Source: Clostridium sp. DL-VIII
GTDB lineage: Bacteria > Bacillota > Clostridia > Clostridiales > Clostridiaceae
Direction of reading: 5' to 3'
DNA: 64,000 bases
Assembly: GCF_000230835.1 (NCBI RefSeq)
Contig: NZ_CM001240.1
Coordinates: forward strand, 1,496,501-1,560,500
Numbering within the stretch: position 1 is the first letter of the stretch; the number at the start of each line of letters is the position of its first letter. The notes beneath the pieces are model-generated. The model saw only the letters and a program-made list of their open reading frames with translations. It had not been told where the DNA came from and ran no database searches. Below, in pieces: positions 32,386 to 40,696 of the stretch. The position numbers were made by a program, and so were the translations under genes.

Positions 32386-33004
32386 CAATACATTATTAGG
32401 ATATCAGCCTGATTATTATAAAACATCTAAAGTTATGCAGCAAATTAATAATGCTAATGCTAACGAGTTGAACATATTAAACTCACGCATTGACCTTATA
32501 AAGCTGAACTATGACATAGATACAGCAGATGCAAATACTTTAACTAGATGGGAAAAAGAATTTAAAATAAAGAGTTTGCCTAATGATAGTTTAGATGCTA
32601 GAAGAGCACGAGTTAAGTCAAGGTTCTTGGGACAAGGTGATTTCTCTGAACAAATGATAAAGGATATTGCTAAAGCCTATATAAGTGAAGAGATAGATGT
32701 AATATTGGATTTACCTAATTTTGAATTTAAAATTGAGTTTATTTCTAATTCAGGAATATCAAAAAATATAGAAGACTTTTTTGAAGTTATAGAGGAAGTA
32801 AAAACCACATATTTAAGAGCAGATTACAAAATTACATCTAATACTAATAGTGTTTTATCTATAAAAGCATTTGGATTATATGGGGAAGAAATAAGAGTAC
32901 TTCCATATCAAATAACTAGTATAAGTACAAATGGGAATATAGATATCGGTTTAGCACAAACAAGCGGAGCTGAAACAATAACAGTACAGCCTAAGGAGGG
33001 ATAA
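32375..33004 (+). CDS. XkdU/YmfQ-like baseplate protein, DUF2313 (209 aa)
   Basis: The N-terminus (LDSNTLLGYQPDYYKTSKVM, then RWEKEFKIKSLPNDSLDARR) matches the YmfQ/XkdU family (P2 gpI-like tail tip wedge). ATG 32375 follows TTAGGAG at 7 nt. It overlaps the Baseplate J gene by 11 nt, so the two are coupled. Confidence 0.85.
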   Translation: MLDSNTLLGYQPDYYKTSKVMQQINNANANELNILNSRIDLIKLNYDIDTADANTLTRWEKEFKIKSLPNDSLDARRARVKSRFLGQGDFSEQMIKDIAKAYISEEIDVILDLPNFEFKIEFISNSGISKNIEDFFEVIEEVKTTYLRADYKITSNTNSVLSIKAFGLYGEEIRVLPYQITSISTNGNIDIGLAQTSGAETITVQPKEG

Positions 33005-33008
33005 TATA

Positions 33009-33659
33009 ATGGCAGAACAATTTTATACAATACCGACTGCTATAGGTAAGGCAAAGATAGCTAATAGCATAGCACTAGGGACTAAAATTAATCTAACGAC
33101 TATGAAAATTGGAGATAGTAATGGTAGTTACTATAATCCAAATGAAAGTCAAACTGACTTAGTACATTCGGTTTATTCTTGTAATATAAATTCGGTTGCG
33201 GTTGATGAGGATAATGCAAATTGGATCAATATAATATGTGCCCTTCCTTCAGATGTAGGAGATTTTTATATAAGAGAAGTAGGTGCATTTGATGATACTG
33301 GTGCTTTAATATCAATCGGTAAATATCCTGAGACATATAAACCAATTGCAACTAATGGCAGTACAAAAGAAATCTATATTAAAATGACATTAGAAGTAAC
33401 CAGCACTAGCAGTATTGAACTAAAAATAGATCCAACGGTGGTACTTGCAACAAAGAAAGATATAGATATTTTAACCAATTCTATTAATTCAATTACTACA
33501 CACTTGTCAGAAAAAATAGAATTGTACATTGGAGAGACATTACCAGCTATAGCTGACAGAAAGAAAAACACTTTATATTTTAAAGTAACAGATACAATAA
33601 GCACCGGTACTACAGAAAATATAAAAGTAAGTCCAACAATGGGTATAAAAGTAATTTAA
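33009..33659 (+). CDS. Tail fibre/collar protein N-terminal type (216 aa)
   Basis: FYTIPTAIGKAKIANSIALG and later DFYIREVGAFDDTGALISIG match the phage tail-collar/fibre N-terminal domain (DUF3751) that joins fibres to the baseplate. It is short: the distal parts are carried by the next proteins, so the fibre is split over several genes. Confidence 0.85.
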   Translation: MAEQFYTIPTAIGKAKIANSIALGTKINLTTMKIGDSNGSYYNPNESQTDLVHSVYSCNINSVAVDEDNANWINIICALPSDVGDFYIREVGAFDDTGALISIGKYPETYKPIATNGSTKEIYIKMTLEVTSTSSIELKIDPTVVLATKKDIDILTNSINSITTHLSEKIELYIGETLPAIADRKKNTLYFKVTDTISTGTTENIKVSPTMGIKVI

Positions 33660-33678
33660 AAGGAAGGGTGATTATATA

Positions 33679-34215
33679 ATGGCAAGTTTAAACAAAGTAA
33701 GGGTTCAATTGCTAAATGAAAGTACAGGAGAAGTTTTACAAGAAGTAGATGTAATGACAAGTGCAGATGCAGTCACATTCAGCGATGGAGAAACGTTTCA
33801 AGAGAAGTTAGATGCAGGAGAATTAAAAGGCAATAAGGGAGATACTGGTGCAACAGGGCCTCAAGGCGCAACAGGAGCTACTGGTTCTACAGGTGCAACT
33901 GGAACTAGAGGTTCACAATGGTTTACTGGAACAGCAATAACAGGAACTAGCACAACAGCAACTATATTTAGTGGTAGCGGAATAACATCTGCTTTAGTAG
34001 GAGACCAATATTTTAATACAAGTACTGGAAATGTATATAACTGTACCGTTGCCGGAAATGCAGCCACAGCAAAATGGGTATATACTACTTGTCTAAAAGG
34101 TGCTACTGGTGCTACAGGAGCACAAGGCCCAGCAGGTGCGGATGGTGCGAGTGCTAAAGTTGGTACAACATATGCAACAGGAACGGAAGTAAAATTATTT
34201 TTAAAGACTATGTAA
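33679..34215 (+). CDS. Collagen-like tail fibre protein (178 aa)
   Basis: Two blocks of G-X-Y triplets (GDTGATGPQGATGATGSTGA and GATGATGAQGPAGADGAS) flank a small beta domain (FTGTAITGTSTTATIFSGSG). The repeats predict a trimeric triple helix, giving a rod-like fibre segment. The short repeat DNA is prone to slippage and length change, which can alter host range. Confidence 0.85.
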   Translation: MASLNKVRVQLLNESTGEVLQEVDVMTSADAVTFSDGETFQEKLDAGELKGNKGDTGATGPQGATGATGSTGATGTRGSQWFTGTAITGTSTTATIFSGSGITSALVGDQYFNTSTGNVYNCTVAGNAATAKWVYTTCLKGATGATGAQGPAGADGASAKVGTTYATGTEVKLFLKTM

Positions 34216-34229
34216 AGGAGGCAGAATAA

Positions 34230-34757
34230 ATGTCAATAAAAGATGTAGAAATACAAGATGATCAAGGTAATATTTATTATCCTCATACGAATGCATCACT
34301 GGTAAAATATAATGAAAGTACAGTTGAAGAGGCACTGGATGCTCATGGTACGTCCTTGTCAGAAAAGGCGAATAACACAGATAATTCTAGAACAACGACA
34401 AATAAAACTGTAACAGGAGCTATAAATGAACTAAATAATAATAAAGCAAGTAATGTATATGAGGCTCCAACTGCTCCTACATTAATAAATGGATGGATAA
34501 ACTATAGTGGTTATGGATATCTGTATTACTGGAAAGATAGTCTTGGATATGTATGTATAAGAGGAGTTGTTTCGAGTGGAACTCCAGACACGCCTATTTT
34601 TACTCTTCCAGCAGGGTATAGACCAAATATTCCGCTAATTTTTGCAGCAGATGATAATTGTACACATAGCTATGTTTATATTGGAGTTAATGGTATGGTT
34701 GTGGGACACACAAATACTAGATTATCGGTTAACATAAAATTTAGGGAGAGTGTTTAG
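34230..34757 (+). CDS. Tail fibre tip protein (175 aa)
   Basis: The N-terminal trimerising coil (VKYNESTVEEALDAHGTSLS, KTVTGAINELNNNKASNVYE) is common in clostridial fibres. The C-terminal beta-rich domain (GYGYLYYWKDSLGYVCIRGV, FTLPAGYRPNIPLIFAADDN) is the likely receptor-binding head. Start follows AAGGAGGCAG. Confidence 0.8.
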   Translation: MSIKDVEIQDDQGNIYYPHTNASLVKYNESTVEEALDAHGTSLSEKANNTDNSRTTTNKTVTGAINELNNNKASNVYEAPTAPTLINGWINYSGYGYLYYWKDSLGYVCIRGVVSSGTPDTPIFTLPAGYRPNIPLIFAADDNCTHSYVYIGVNGMVVGHTNTRLSVNIKFRESV

Positions 34758-35087
34758 ATGAGAAAAGTATTAAAAATAGATGATAATGGATTTTTTATAG
34801 AAGATGTTTTACTAGAAAATAAAGAAATAACTCCAGATGATTGCATAGAAATTAATTGTCCTGTAGGTTTTTACAAACCTAAATGGGATGGTGATAAATG
34901 GGTTGAAGGATTAACGAAAGAAGAACTTAATGTAATTAAAAATAAAACTATACAACCAACACAAGAGGAAATTTTAAGGGCAAAACTAATAAAAGATAAT
35001 GCTAATATTCAATTACTATTAACACATCAACAACAAATTAATGCAAATTTATTAAGTCAAATAGCTAAATTAGGAGGTGCAAAATAA
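34758..35087 (+). CDS. Fibre-associated/assembly protein (109 aa)
   Basis: The N-terminus (KIDDNGFFIEDVLLENKEIT, then GFYKPKWDGDKWVEGLTKEE) resembles small phage proteins between fibres and XkdX with an F-Y-K-P-[KR]-[WF]-[DN] segment. The C-terminal helix may be a chaperone handle. Starts right after the fibre stop and overlaps the XkdX ATG by one base. Confidence 0.7.
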   Translation: MRKVLKIDDNGFFIEDVLLENKEITPDDCIEINCPVGFYKPKWDGDKWVEGLTKEELNVIKNKTIQPTQEEILRAKLIKDNANIQLLLTHQQQINANLLSQIAKLGGAK

Positions 35088-35242
35088 TGGACAATTTTTG
35101 GTATGGAATAATAAAGGAATACTATGGATTAGGGCTGTATGCAGTTAGTGACTTAGATACATTTGTACAGGCTAAGTGGATTACAGCGGATGAAAAAACA
35201 GAAATAATTGGAACTAATATAACTCAAGTTTCTGCATCATAG
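35087..35242 (+). CDS. XkdX family protein (51 aa)
   Basis: DNFWYGIIKEYYGLGLYAVS and KWITADEKTEI match XkdX, a short conserved phage protein downstream of fibre genes. ATG is joined to the preceding stop (TAATG). Function unknown. Confidence 0.85.
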   Translation: MDNFWYGIIKEYYGLGLYAVSDLDTFVQAKWITADEKTEIIGTNITQVSAS

Positions 35243-35273
35243 AAAGATAGGGCGCAGAAAAGAGGTGATTATT

Positions 35274-35435
35274 TTGCAAGAAAGGAATAAGACATATCCC
35301 TGCGATCCAACTAAAAATATGGAATGTAATAAGAACCATTGTTTCATTATTAATGGAGAATGTTCTGAAACTTTAAATAAAAAGTATAAAATCAGTGCTA
35401 TTAAAAAAATATTATTTAAAATATTGGGAATATAA
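35274..35435 (+). CDS. Small Cys-containing phage protein (53 aa)
   Basis: TTG 35274 follows AGAGGTGATT. KTYPCDPTKNMECNKNHCFI and NGECSETLNKKY form a four-Cys pattern common among clostridial phage short proteins near the lysis genes. It ends in a basic hydrophobic helix. Function unknown. A weak hairpin with a T run follows at about 35450-35480. Confidence 0.65.
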   Translation: MQERNKTYPCDPTKNMECNKNHCFIINGECSETLNKKYKISAIKKILFKILGI

Positions 35436-35522
35436 AGATAAGGAATTTAAGCGTAAATCGGGACTTTTAGGAGTCTTTTTTTATGCTTATTTTTATAAAA
35501 TTTGAATCAAGGAAGGTGAAAT

Positions 35523-35807
35523 ATGGATATAACAACAATTGGGATTATTTGCACGGTATCTGGAGCAATAATAGGATTCTTAGGCTATAAAAGAACAGCA
35601 ACAAAAGATATAAAAGAGGAAAGTAATACTCAGACAAAGCTTGAAATGCAACTTAATTATATTTCTAGAGGTGTTGATGATATTAAACTAGATATGAAAA
35701 TGCAAGATAATAAAATCAATGGAGTTATAGAGAGAGTTGCAAAAGTAGAAGAATCAGCAAAATCAGCCCATAAGAGGCTAGATGATATAGAAAAAGGAGA
35801 AATGTAA
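35523..35807 (+). CDS. XhlA/BhlA-type holin accessory protein (94 aa)
   Basis: One N-terminal membrane helix (IGIICTVSGAIIGFLGY) is followed by a basic stretch and a long coiled coil (LEMQLNYISRGVDDIKLDMK, RVAKVEESAKSAHKRLDDIE). The layout fits hemolysin XhlA-like or BhlA-like proteins that work with a holin. It lies 1 nt before the holin. Confidence 0.65.
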   Translation: MDITTIGIICTVSGAIIGFLGYKRTATKDIKEESNTQTKLEMQLNYISRGVDDIKLDMKMQDNKINGVIERVAKVEESAKSAHKRLDDIEKGEM

Positions 35808-35808
35808 A

Positions 35809-36420
35809 ATGAAAGAATTATTAATTAGTCAAATTGCCCCTATTGCTACTACTGCTATTACTGCAATTTTAGTAGTGATTATTAAAACAATTGGAAGTGC
35901 TGCAGTAGAAGTGCTATCTAAAAAGAAAGAACAAATTGATCAAGCTATTAAAGCTAGTGGACATGAACAGGATTTACAAACAGCCAAGGAAGTATGGAAT
36001 ATAGTTGAAGAGAAATTCAGGATCACTAAAAATGCATCGAAACTATTCAAATCAAAAGCAGATGAATTTAATAAACTGCTACTTCAAAGAATACCAGGAT
36101 TATCAGAACAGAATTTGTATGATTTAAGGCAAGCTATAGCTGGAGAAGTTAATGCTTATAAATCTACACTATTAACTGGAGAAGCTATTAACACAGGTAT
36201 TATTACAGTATCAGATAGAGAGAGCTTAGCTAAAGTTTCAGATGATAAATCTGTTGATGAAGCTACTCAAAATACTTTACAGGCTTCAACAGATATTCAA
36301 AATGATGTTGCTCAAGATTCTATAAGCTCAAATGGTGCAGATATTAAAAACGCAATAGTTATTAATTCTACAATTACACCAAAAGCAAATACAGCAGATG
36401 ATGCAACTACAAATGCATAG
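35809..36420 (+). CDS. LL-H-type holin (203 aa)
   Basis: An N-terminal TM segment (ISQIAPIATTAITAILVVII) and the following coiled helical region (FRITKNASKLFKSKADEFNK, LRQAIAGEVNAYKSTLLTGE) match Phage_holin_6/LL-H family proteins. It is longer than normal because of an Asn/Thr/Asp-rich C-terminus. It would permeabilise the membrane for the endolysin 12 nt downstream. Confidence 0.78.
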   Translation: MKELLISQIAPIATTAITAILVVIIKTIGSAAVEVLSKKKEQIDQAIKASGHEQDLQTAKEVWNIVEEKFRITKNASKLFKSKADEFNKLLLQRIPGLSEQNLYDLRQAIAGEVNAYKSTLLTGEAINTGIITVSDRESLAKVSDDKSVDEATQNTLQASTDIQNDVAQDSISSNGADIKNAIVINSTITPKANTADDATTNA

Positions 36421-36432
36421 GGAGATGATAGC

Positions 36433-37299
36433 GTGTTAGATATACAAGAACAAATTATTAGTTATAATAAAACTGCTAGAAGTACAGTTCCACAGTATAT
36501 AGTCATTCATGATACAGGAGATCCAGGAGCAATCGCACAAAATGAACATGATTATTTTGCTGGCGGAGATAGGCAAGCATCAGCAGATTTTTTTGTTGAT
36601 TCAGCAAACATAATTCAAATTATAAATACAGATGCATATTACTCTTGGCATTGTGGTGATGGTCATGGAGTATATGGAATAAGTAATAGTAATTCATTAG
36701 GTATTGAAATGTGCATTGAATCTGATGGTATTCCATCAGGTGCAACAATTCAAAATACCCTAGATTTAATTAAATATCTTATGAACAAATACAATATAGA
36801 TATAGACCATGTGGTAAGACATTATGATGCTAGTAGAAAGTGTTGCCCTAATTCATTTAGTTCTAATAATTGGCAAAGATGGACAGACATTAAGCAAAAA
36901 TTGCAAGAAGTCAATATTGTATTAGGATGGAATAAAAATAATACTGGCTGGTGGTATTGTACAGATACTGCTAATAAATACTATTATAAAGATTCTTGGC
37001 GATATATAGATGGAGAGTGGTATTCGTTTGATTCTGATGGATATGCAAGGCAATCAGTTTGGATTCAAGATGGAGGATATTACTATTATTTAAAAGATAA
37101 CTGTATGATGGCAAAAGCTGAATGGATTAAATATAATTCAGATTGGTATTACTTACAAGCAGATGGCAAAATGGCTACTGGTTGGGTTTTAGATAATGAT
37201 AAATATTATTTATTATATTCTAATGGCTCAATGGCTCATGATTGTAATTCATATGGTTACAGCTTTGATAGTAATGGTGTAGCTACTAAAATAAGTTAG
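36433..37299 (+). CDS. Endolysin: N-acetylmuramoyl-L-alanine amidase with cell-wall-binding repeats (288 aa)
   Basis: The Amidase_2 domain (residues 1-160) has the zinc His in YIVIHDTGDPG and the second site in DHVVRHYDASRKCCPNSF. The C-terminal 120 residues carry about five aromatic repeats of the choline-binding type (GWNKNNTGWWYCTDTANKYY, WYSFDSDGYARQSVWIQDGG), near-identical in pattern to those of the XkdP-like protein. GTG start follows GGGAGATGATAGC. There is no signal peptide, so export depends on the holin. Confidence 0.93.
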   Translation: MLDIQEQIISYNKTARSTVPQYIVIHDTGDPGAIAQNEHDYFAGGDRQASADFFVDSANIIQIINTDAYYSWHCGDGHGVYGISNSNSLGIEMCIESDGIPSGATIQNTLDLIKYLMNKYNIDIDHVVRHYDASRKCCPNSFSSNNWQRWTDIKQKLQEVNIVLGWNKNNTGWWYCTDTANKYYYKDSWRYIDGEWYSFDSDGYARQSVWIQDGGYYYYLKDNCMMAKAEWIKYNSDWYYLQADGKMATGWVLDNDKYYLLYSNGSMAHDCNSYGYSFDSNGVATKIS

Positions 37300-37303
37300 A
37301 TTT

Positions 37304-37338
37304 TTAGGGTATAGGAGTTAATCCTGTACCCTTTATTT
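37304..37338 (+). terminator. Terminator of the lysis operon
   Basis: AGGGTATAGGA and TCCTGTACCCT form the stem around GTTAA, followed by TTTATTTTTTTT. A degraded copy of this hairpin occurs at about 40488-40520. Confidence 0.85.
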
Positions 37339-37396
37339 TTTTTGAAAAATTGCGAATATAATAATACATTTATGAACTGATAAAAGGAGTAGCATA

Positions 37397-37756
37397 ATGA
37401 ATTTAACAGATATAAAAGTTTGACTTAATTATTTAGAGGCCATAAGGCAAGTATGTATTTTTATAATTATAATCATATCAATATCGAAAATTTTTAATTA
37501 TCCCCGAACCATTAATGAAAGTGGTTTTGGAATAAAGGAAATTCTTATTGATACTTTTAGAAGCGCGGGATATTTCTTTTTAGCATATATAATATATACA
37601 TATTATACTCTACGTGTAATTGATATAGATATTTTAACTTTTTTTACATATATGCTATCGTGTGTTGAAGGAACTGCTGCAGGTTGTAATATAGCTGAGT
37701 ATATTATAAAAATAATAAAAACATTTATTTTAACTTTTTTCTATAATGAGTATTAA
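37397..37756 (+). pseudogene. Membrane protein gene interrupted by one in-frame TGA (119 codons)
   Basis: ATG follows AAAGGAG and reads MNLTDIKV, then TGA at 37421-37423, then stays open for 110 codons to TAA at 37754. The remaining part has two or three hydrophobic helices (VCIFIIIIISISKIF, FFLAYIIYTYYTL). TGG at the ninth codon would restore the frame with Trp. This is most simply a recent nonsense mutation. I do not recognise the family. Confidence 0.7.
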
Positions 37757-37880
37757 CATAGGAATTTAATATATTTACTTTAAAATAAAAGAATGCTAAA
37801 ATATAATAAGAGAACAAATGTTCTGATAGATAAATTTTTTGGAATTATTGTGAAAAATGTAGAAATGTTTTACAATATAT

Positions 37881-37926
37881 AACAAGAAATCAAATTTACA
37901 CAATTAAAATTATTTCTTGTTATAAT
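37881..37926 (+). promoter_or_regulatory. Promoter with 10-bp inverted repeat upstream of the two-gene cassette
   Basis: AACAAGAAAT (37881-37890) and ATTTCTTGTT (37912-37921) are perfect complements. They bracket TTTACA (37895-37900) and touch TATAAT (37921-37926). The -35/-10 spacing is 20 nt, which suggests a weak or factor-dependent promoter. The repeat may be an operator or a structured RNA start. Confidence 0.55.
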
Positions 37927-37998
37927 AGAGCATATTCTATTACCTCTGTTATAGCATAAATTTAAAATGATATGAACATTATAATGGAGGGGATAAAA

Positions 37999-38931
37999 AT
38001 GCAAAGAACAACAACTATTGCTAATTTCAACTGTACTTTTGGAAAGAATAATGATCCTATGTTAACGTATTTTTCAGAAATAATTTATCCAGCTTTTACA
38101 TCAGAAGATATAAGAAGAGTAGGAGATGATGAATATTTTTTTGAAGATGTAAAGTTAGAAAATCTTCAAAGTGGAAGAATAGTGTTAAAAGGTATGCTTG
38201 TTAAGAAGACAAAGCTAGAAGTAAGAACTGAATATGATGTTGAAAAAGGTAAAATTAATTTTACAAATAAGTTATATGATACTGCGCCAATTTCTATATT
38301 TACACTATTTTTGGATAATCATAGAATGCTATATACTCCAAATCAAAAAGGTAGTCCTAATATACGTAGCTTTGCTGCAACTATAAAATATATGACAAGT
38401 ATTATTATAAAAAAATTCAATGAAGATTTACCTAAAGACGAAAAAATACCTTATCCAACAATAGATGTAGTAGATATACCATCTCAAAAAGAAATTATAG
38501 AAAAATTAAAAAATGTTAGAACTATAAGCAAGCTAAGATTTAGATTTTTTCATAAAAATGGTGATATAAACACAGAAGATGCATTTGAATGGATGGAAGA
38601 TGATTTGAAAGAACTAGGAGCTAAAAATAGTGAAATAGTTATTACTTCACCAACTAAATTTAATAAAGTTGCTGAAAGAATAAATCAAAGTAAAGGTTTG
38701 GCAAAAGTTGATTTAAAAGTTATATATGAAAATGGAGCAAGAGGTAAACTTGATAATGAATCGATGAGTGAACGATTTCCGATAGAATATCCAGAAGGTT
38801 CATCTGTTGAGACTGTGTCAACTGTCTCCATGAATACACTTAAAGATAATGAGTTGATGAATGAAGTAGGGAAAGAGAATGCTAAAATATTTGATTTAAA
38901 TAAGATAAAGTTAACAAGGTTTCTGAAATAA
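37999..38931 (+). CDS. Soluble protein of unknown function, first gene of an accessory pair (310 aa)
   Basis: ATG follows GGAGGGGATAAAA. It begins QRTTTIANFNCTFGKNNDPM and appears soluble, with alternating strands and charged helices (EYFFEDVKLENLQSGRIVLK, KLRFRFFHKNGDINTEDAFE). It has no recognised motif and no Walker box or nuclease signature. It lies 21 nt before a four-helix membrane protein with no terminator between. Soluble sensor plus membrane partner recalls RexAB and Kiwa phage-defence pairs in layout only; no homology is claimed. Its place beside attR marks it as a lysogenic cargo gene. Confidence 0.7.
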   Translation: MQRTTTIANFNCTFGKNNDPMLTYFSEIIYPAFTSEDIRRVGDDEYFFEDVKLENLQSGRIVLKGMLVKKTKLEVRTEYDVEKGKINFTNKLYDTAPISIFTLFLDNHRMLYTPNQKGSPNIRSFAATIKYMTSIIIKKFNEDLPKDEKIPYPTIDVVDIPSQKEIIEKLKNVRTISKLRFRFFHKNGDINTEDAFEWMEDDLKELGAKNSEIVITSPTKFNKVAERINQSKGLAKVDLKVIYENGARGKLDNESMSERFPIEYPEGSSVETVSTVSMNTLKDNELMNEVGKENAKIFDLNKIKLTRFLK

Positions 38932-38952
38932 ATAGTAAAATGGAGGTGCAAA

Positions 38953-39600
38953 ATGACTAAAAAACAAATTCTGATAGATAACCTATCTGATATAAAAAAA
39001 TATAAAAGTAAAAAGTTTAGTGAAGTAATAAAAGAAGCTTTTTGCACCATAATACCATCAAAAAGACGATTAGTGGTGATTTTAATAGTATTAGTAATAC
39101 TAGCATATCCAATAGAAATAAGTGTTAAATCTAATAATACACTAAGTAACCTAAAAGATTTATTAGGATTATCAAATGGAGTAATAATGGCTATGTTTGC
39201 AATATTGTTTACTGGCTATGCATTATTTCAGGCATTGATTAATAGAAACACATTAAAGATACTTTTCTTAAGCAAAAGTAAGCATGGAAAGTCACTATTC
39301 TCTGAATATAATCTATATTTTTTCGCCATGTGTATATTATATGTTTTATTAATAATAATTAATTATATAGGAACATTTATAATAATATATATAGGAACAA
39401 ATAATATCGTAAATATTAATGAAGAAGCAAAGAACATAATTTTGAGAATATGCATATATTTATACTTATTTATAAACATTTTCGCGATTATAGAAATTAA
39501 GAGTTTTATATATAATTTATTTCAATGCTTTAATATAAGTGCGATGTCGACAATGATAGAGTCATTATCCAAATATGATGATAATCTACATGAAAAGTAG
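38953..39600 (+). CDS. Four-helix membrane protein, second gene of the accessory pair (215 aa)
   Basis: ATG follows TGGAGGTGC. A basic cytoplasmic N-terminus of about 30 residues is followed by four TM segments: LVVILIVLVILAYPIEISV, VIMAMFAILFTGYALFQAL, YFFAMCILYVLLIIINYIG and ILRICIYLYLFINIFAIIEI. The C-terminus is short and polar. No transporter motif is seen. It is coupled with the preceding soluble protein, and the two probably act together, with this one as membrane effector or anchor. Confidence 0.7.
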   Translation: MTKKQILIDNLSDIKKYKSKKFSEVIKEAFCTIIPSKRRLVVILIVLVILAYPIEISVKSNNTLSNLKDLLGLSNGVIMAMFAILFTGYALFQALINRNTLKILFLSKSKHGKSLFSEYNLYFFAMCILYVLLIIINYIGTFIIIYIGTNNIVNINEEAKNIILRICIYLYLFINIFAIIEIKSFIYNLFQCFNISAMSTMIESLSKYDDNLHEK

Positions 39601-39640
39601 TAGCTAGGAGCAATCCAACTACTGCTTTATTTTTTATGCA
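39595..39640 (+). terminator. Terminator repeat, copy 1
   Basis: AGTAGTAGCTAGGAG ... CAACTACTGCTTTATTTTTT forms a hairpin with T run. Close copies stand at 41546-41590 and 41731-41766, so this terminator type has been spread within the accessory arm. Confidence 0.75.
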
Positions 39641-39702
39641 ATATTATTACATTTTACATATTATATGGTATAATTGTGTAAAACTATAGGAAGGGTGAGA
39701 GT

Positions 39703-39873
39703 ATGGGGATAACAAGAGGTTTGATTAAACCACTATCTGGATTTTTTATATTAGCTATGTGCATAGCGTATAACCAACAGATTGGATTAGTAGTTGCAAA
39801 AGCTGTATTTAAATTTGGAGAAATATTTAGCAGTGTAATTAGTCCTATTTTTTTAAGAATACTTGGAATTTAA
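39703..39873 (+). CDS. Small hydrophobic protein (56 aa)
   Basis: ATG 39703 follows AGGAAGGGTGAG. The product (ITRGLIKPLSGFFILAMCIA and so on) has one strong membrane segment and an amphipathic second half. A TATAAT lies at about 39669-39674. It is unrecognised. The small size and hydrophobicity would fit a phage-resistance or toxin peptide, but no evidence decides. Confidence 0.5.
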   Translation: MGITRGLIKPLSGFFILAMCIAYNQQIGLVVAKAVFKFGEIFSSVISPIFLRILGI

Positions 39874-39923
39874 ATGCTTGAAATTAAATACTTATGTAAA
39901 AATAATGATCAGAGGTGAATCGC

Positions 39924-40145
39924 ATGGAAATAAAGTTAGATGAAATAGAAGTATTGACAATATTACAGGCTATAGAAGCATTATATGACGATTCAAAAGA
40001 ACTTAAGAATATAATATATGAGGATGAGAAAGAATATTTTATGGATACCAATGAAATTAAAATGTTATATAATAAATTATTAATTCGGGCACAAAATGAA
40101 GGGATGATTGATGATAGATTAAATTTTACAATGAATATAGAATGA
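39924..40145 (+). CDS. Hypothetical helical protein (73 aa)
   Basis: ATG 39924 follows AGAGGTG. It is acidic and helical (EIKLDEIEVLTILQAIEALY, EYFMDTNEIKMLYNKLLIRA). No family is recognised. It is the last intact gene before the endolysin vestige. Confidence 0.58.
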   Translation: MEIKLDEIEVLTILQAIEALYDDSKELKNIIYEDEKEYFMDTNEIKMLYNKLLIRAQNEGMIDDRLNFTMNIE

Positions 40146-40402
40146 TTAGTTAAGATATGGTAAAATTAAATAAATATAAGTATAAACCCGTTTTACCCAT
40201 TAAGCTTAACAATTTAGAATAAGGGTAGTAGATAATAGAAATATTGCTGACTACTCTTATTTGGTTTATAATTATCATTTACTTGATTTCAATATAATGG
40301 TAATACATAAATGAAAGCATTACTTTATTTTATAATAATAGCAGCAGACAAGGATATCTTTGTTTGTTGCTATTGTTTTAGTGTAGAGCTATTTAAAATT
40401 AT
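40146..40402. other. Non-coding stretch with two hairpins
   Basis: AATAAGGGTAGTAG pairs imperfectly with CTACTCTTATT (about 40217-40262). AGCAGCAGACAA pairs with TTTGTTTGTTGCT (about 40348-40375) and is followed by T residues. No gene was found. Confidence 0.6.
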
Positions 40403-40520
40403 AGTGATGGGAAAATGATTCATGATTGTGGATTATATGGATATTCTTTTGATAGTAACGGTGTAGTTAGTAAAATTAAGTTAGATTTTTTAGGGGATGG
40501 GAGTTAATCCTATGCCATTT
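40403..40520 (+). pseudogene. Vestigial second copy of the endolysin 3' end and its terminator
   Basis: In frame it reads SDGKMIHDCGLYGYSFDSNG and then VVSKIKLD. This matches the end of the endolysin at 37222-37299 (SNGSMAHDCNSYGYSFDSNG, then VATKIS). The homology continues into the terminator (TTAGATTTTTTAGGGG, GGAGTTAATCCTATGCC). Only about 35 codons remain, without start. It shows that the DNA between the two copies (about 37300-40400) was inserted by recombination or that a second lysin was lost. Confidence 0.8.
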
Positions 40521-40696
40521 ATTTCTTGTAGAAAATTTGTAAATTATAGAAATATTAACACTTTAAATTCTTACATTATAATTTTTATATGGTATAATAT
40601 GTTTAAATCAACATAGTTGATTTAAGCTTAAAAAGATATAAGAATTAGTGTTAAATGTTATTTATCTGAAAGTTATTGAAAGGGGACTAATGAATT

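Noticed and set aside
37421..37423. TGA as selenocysteine or stop-codon recoding
   Set aside because: No SECIS-like hairpin or selenium gene context is seen; a nonsense mutation is simpler.
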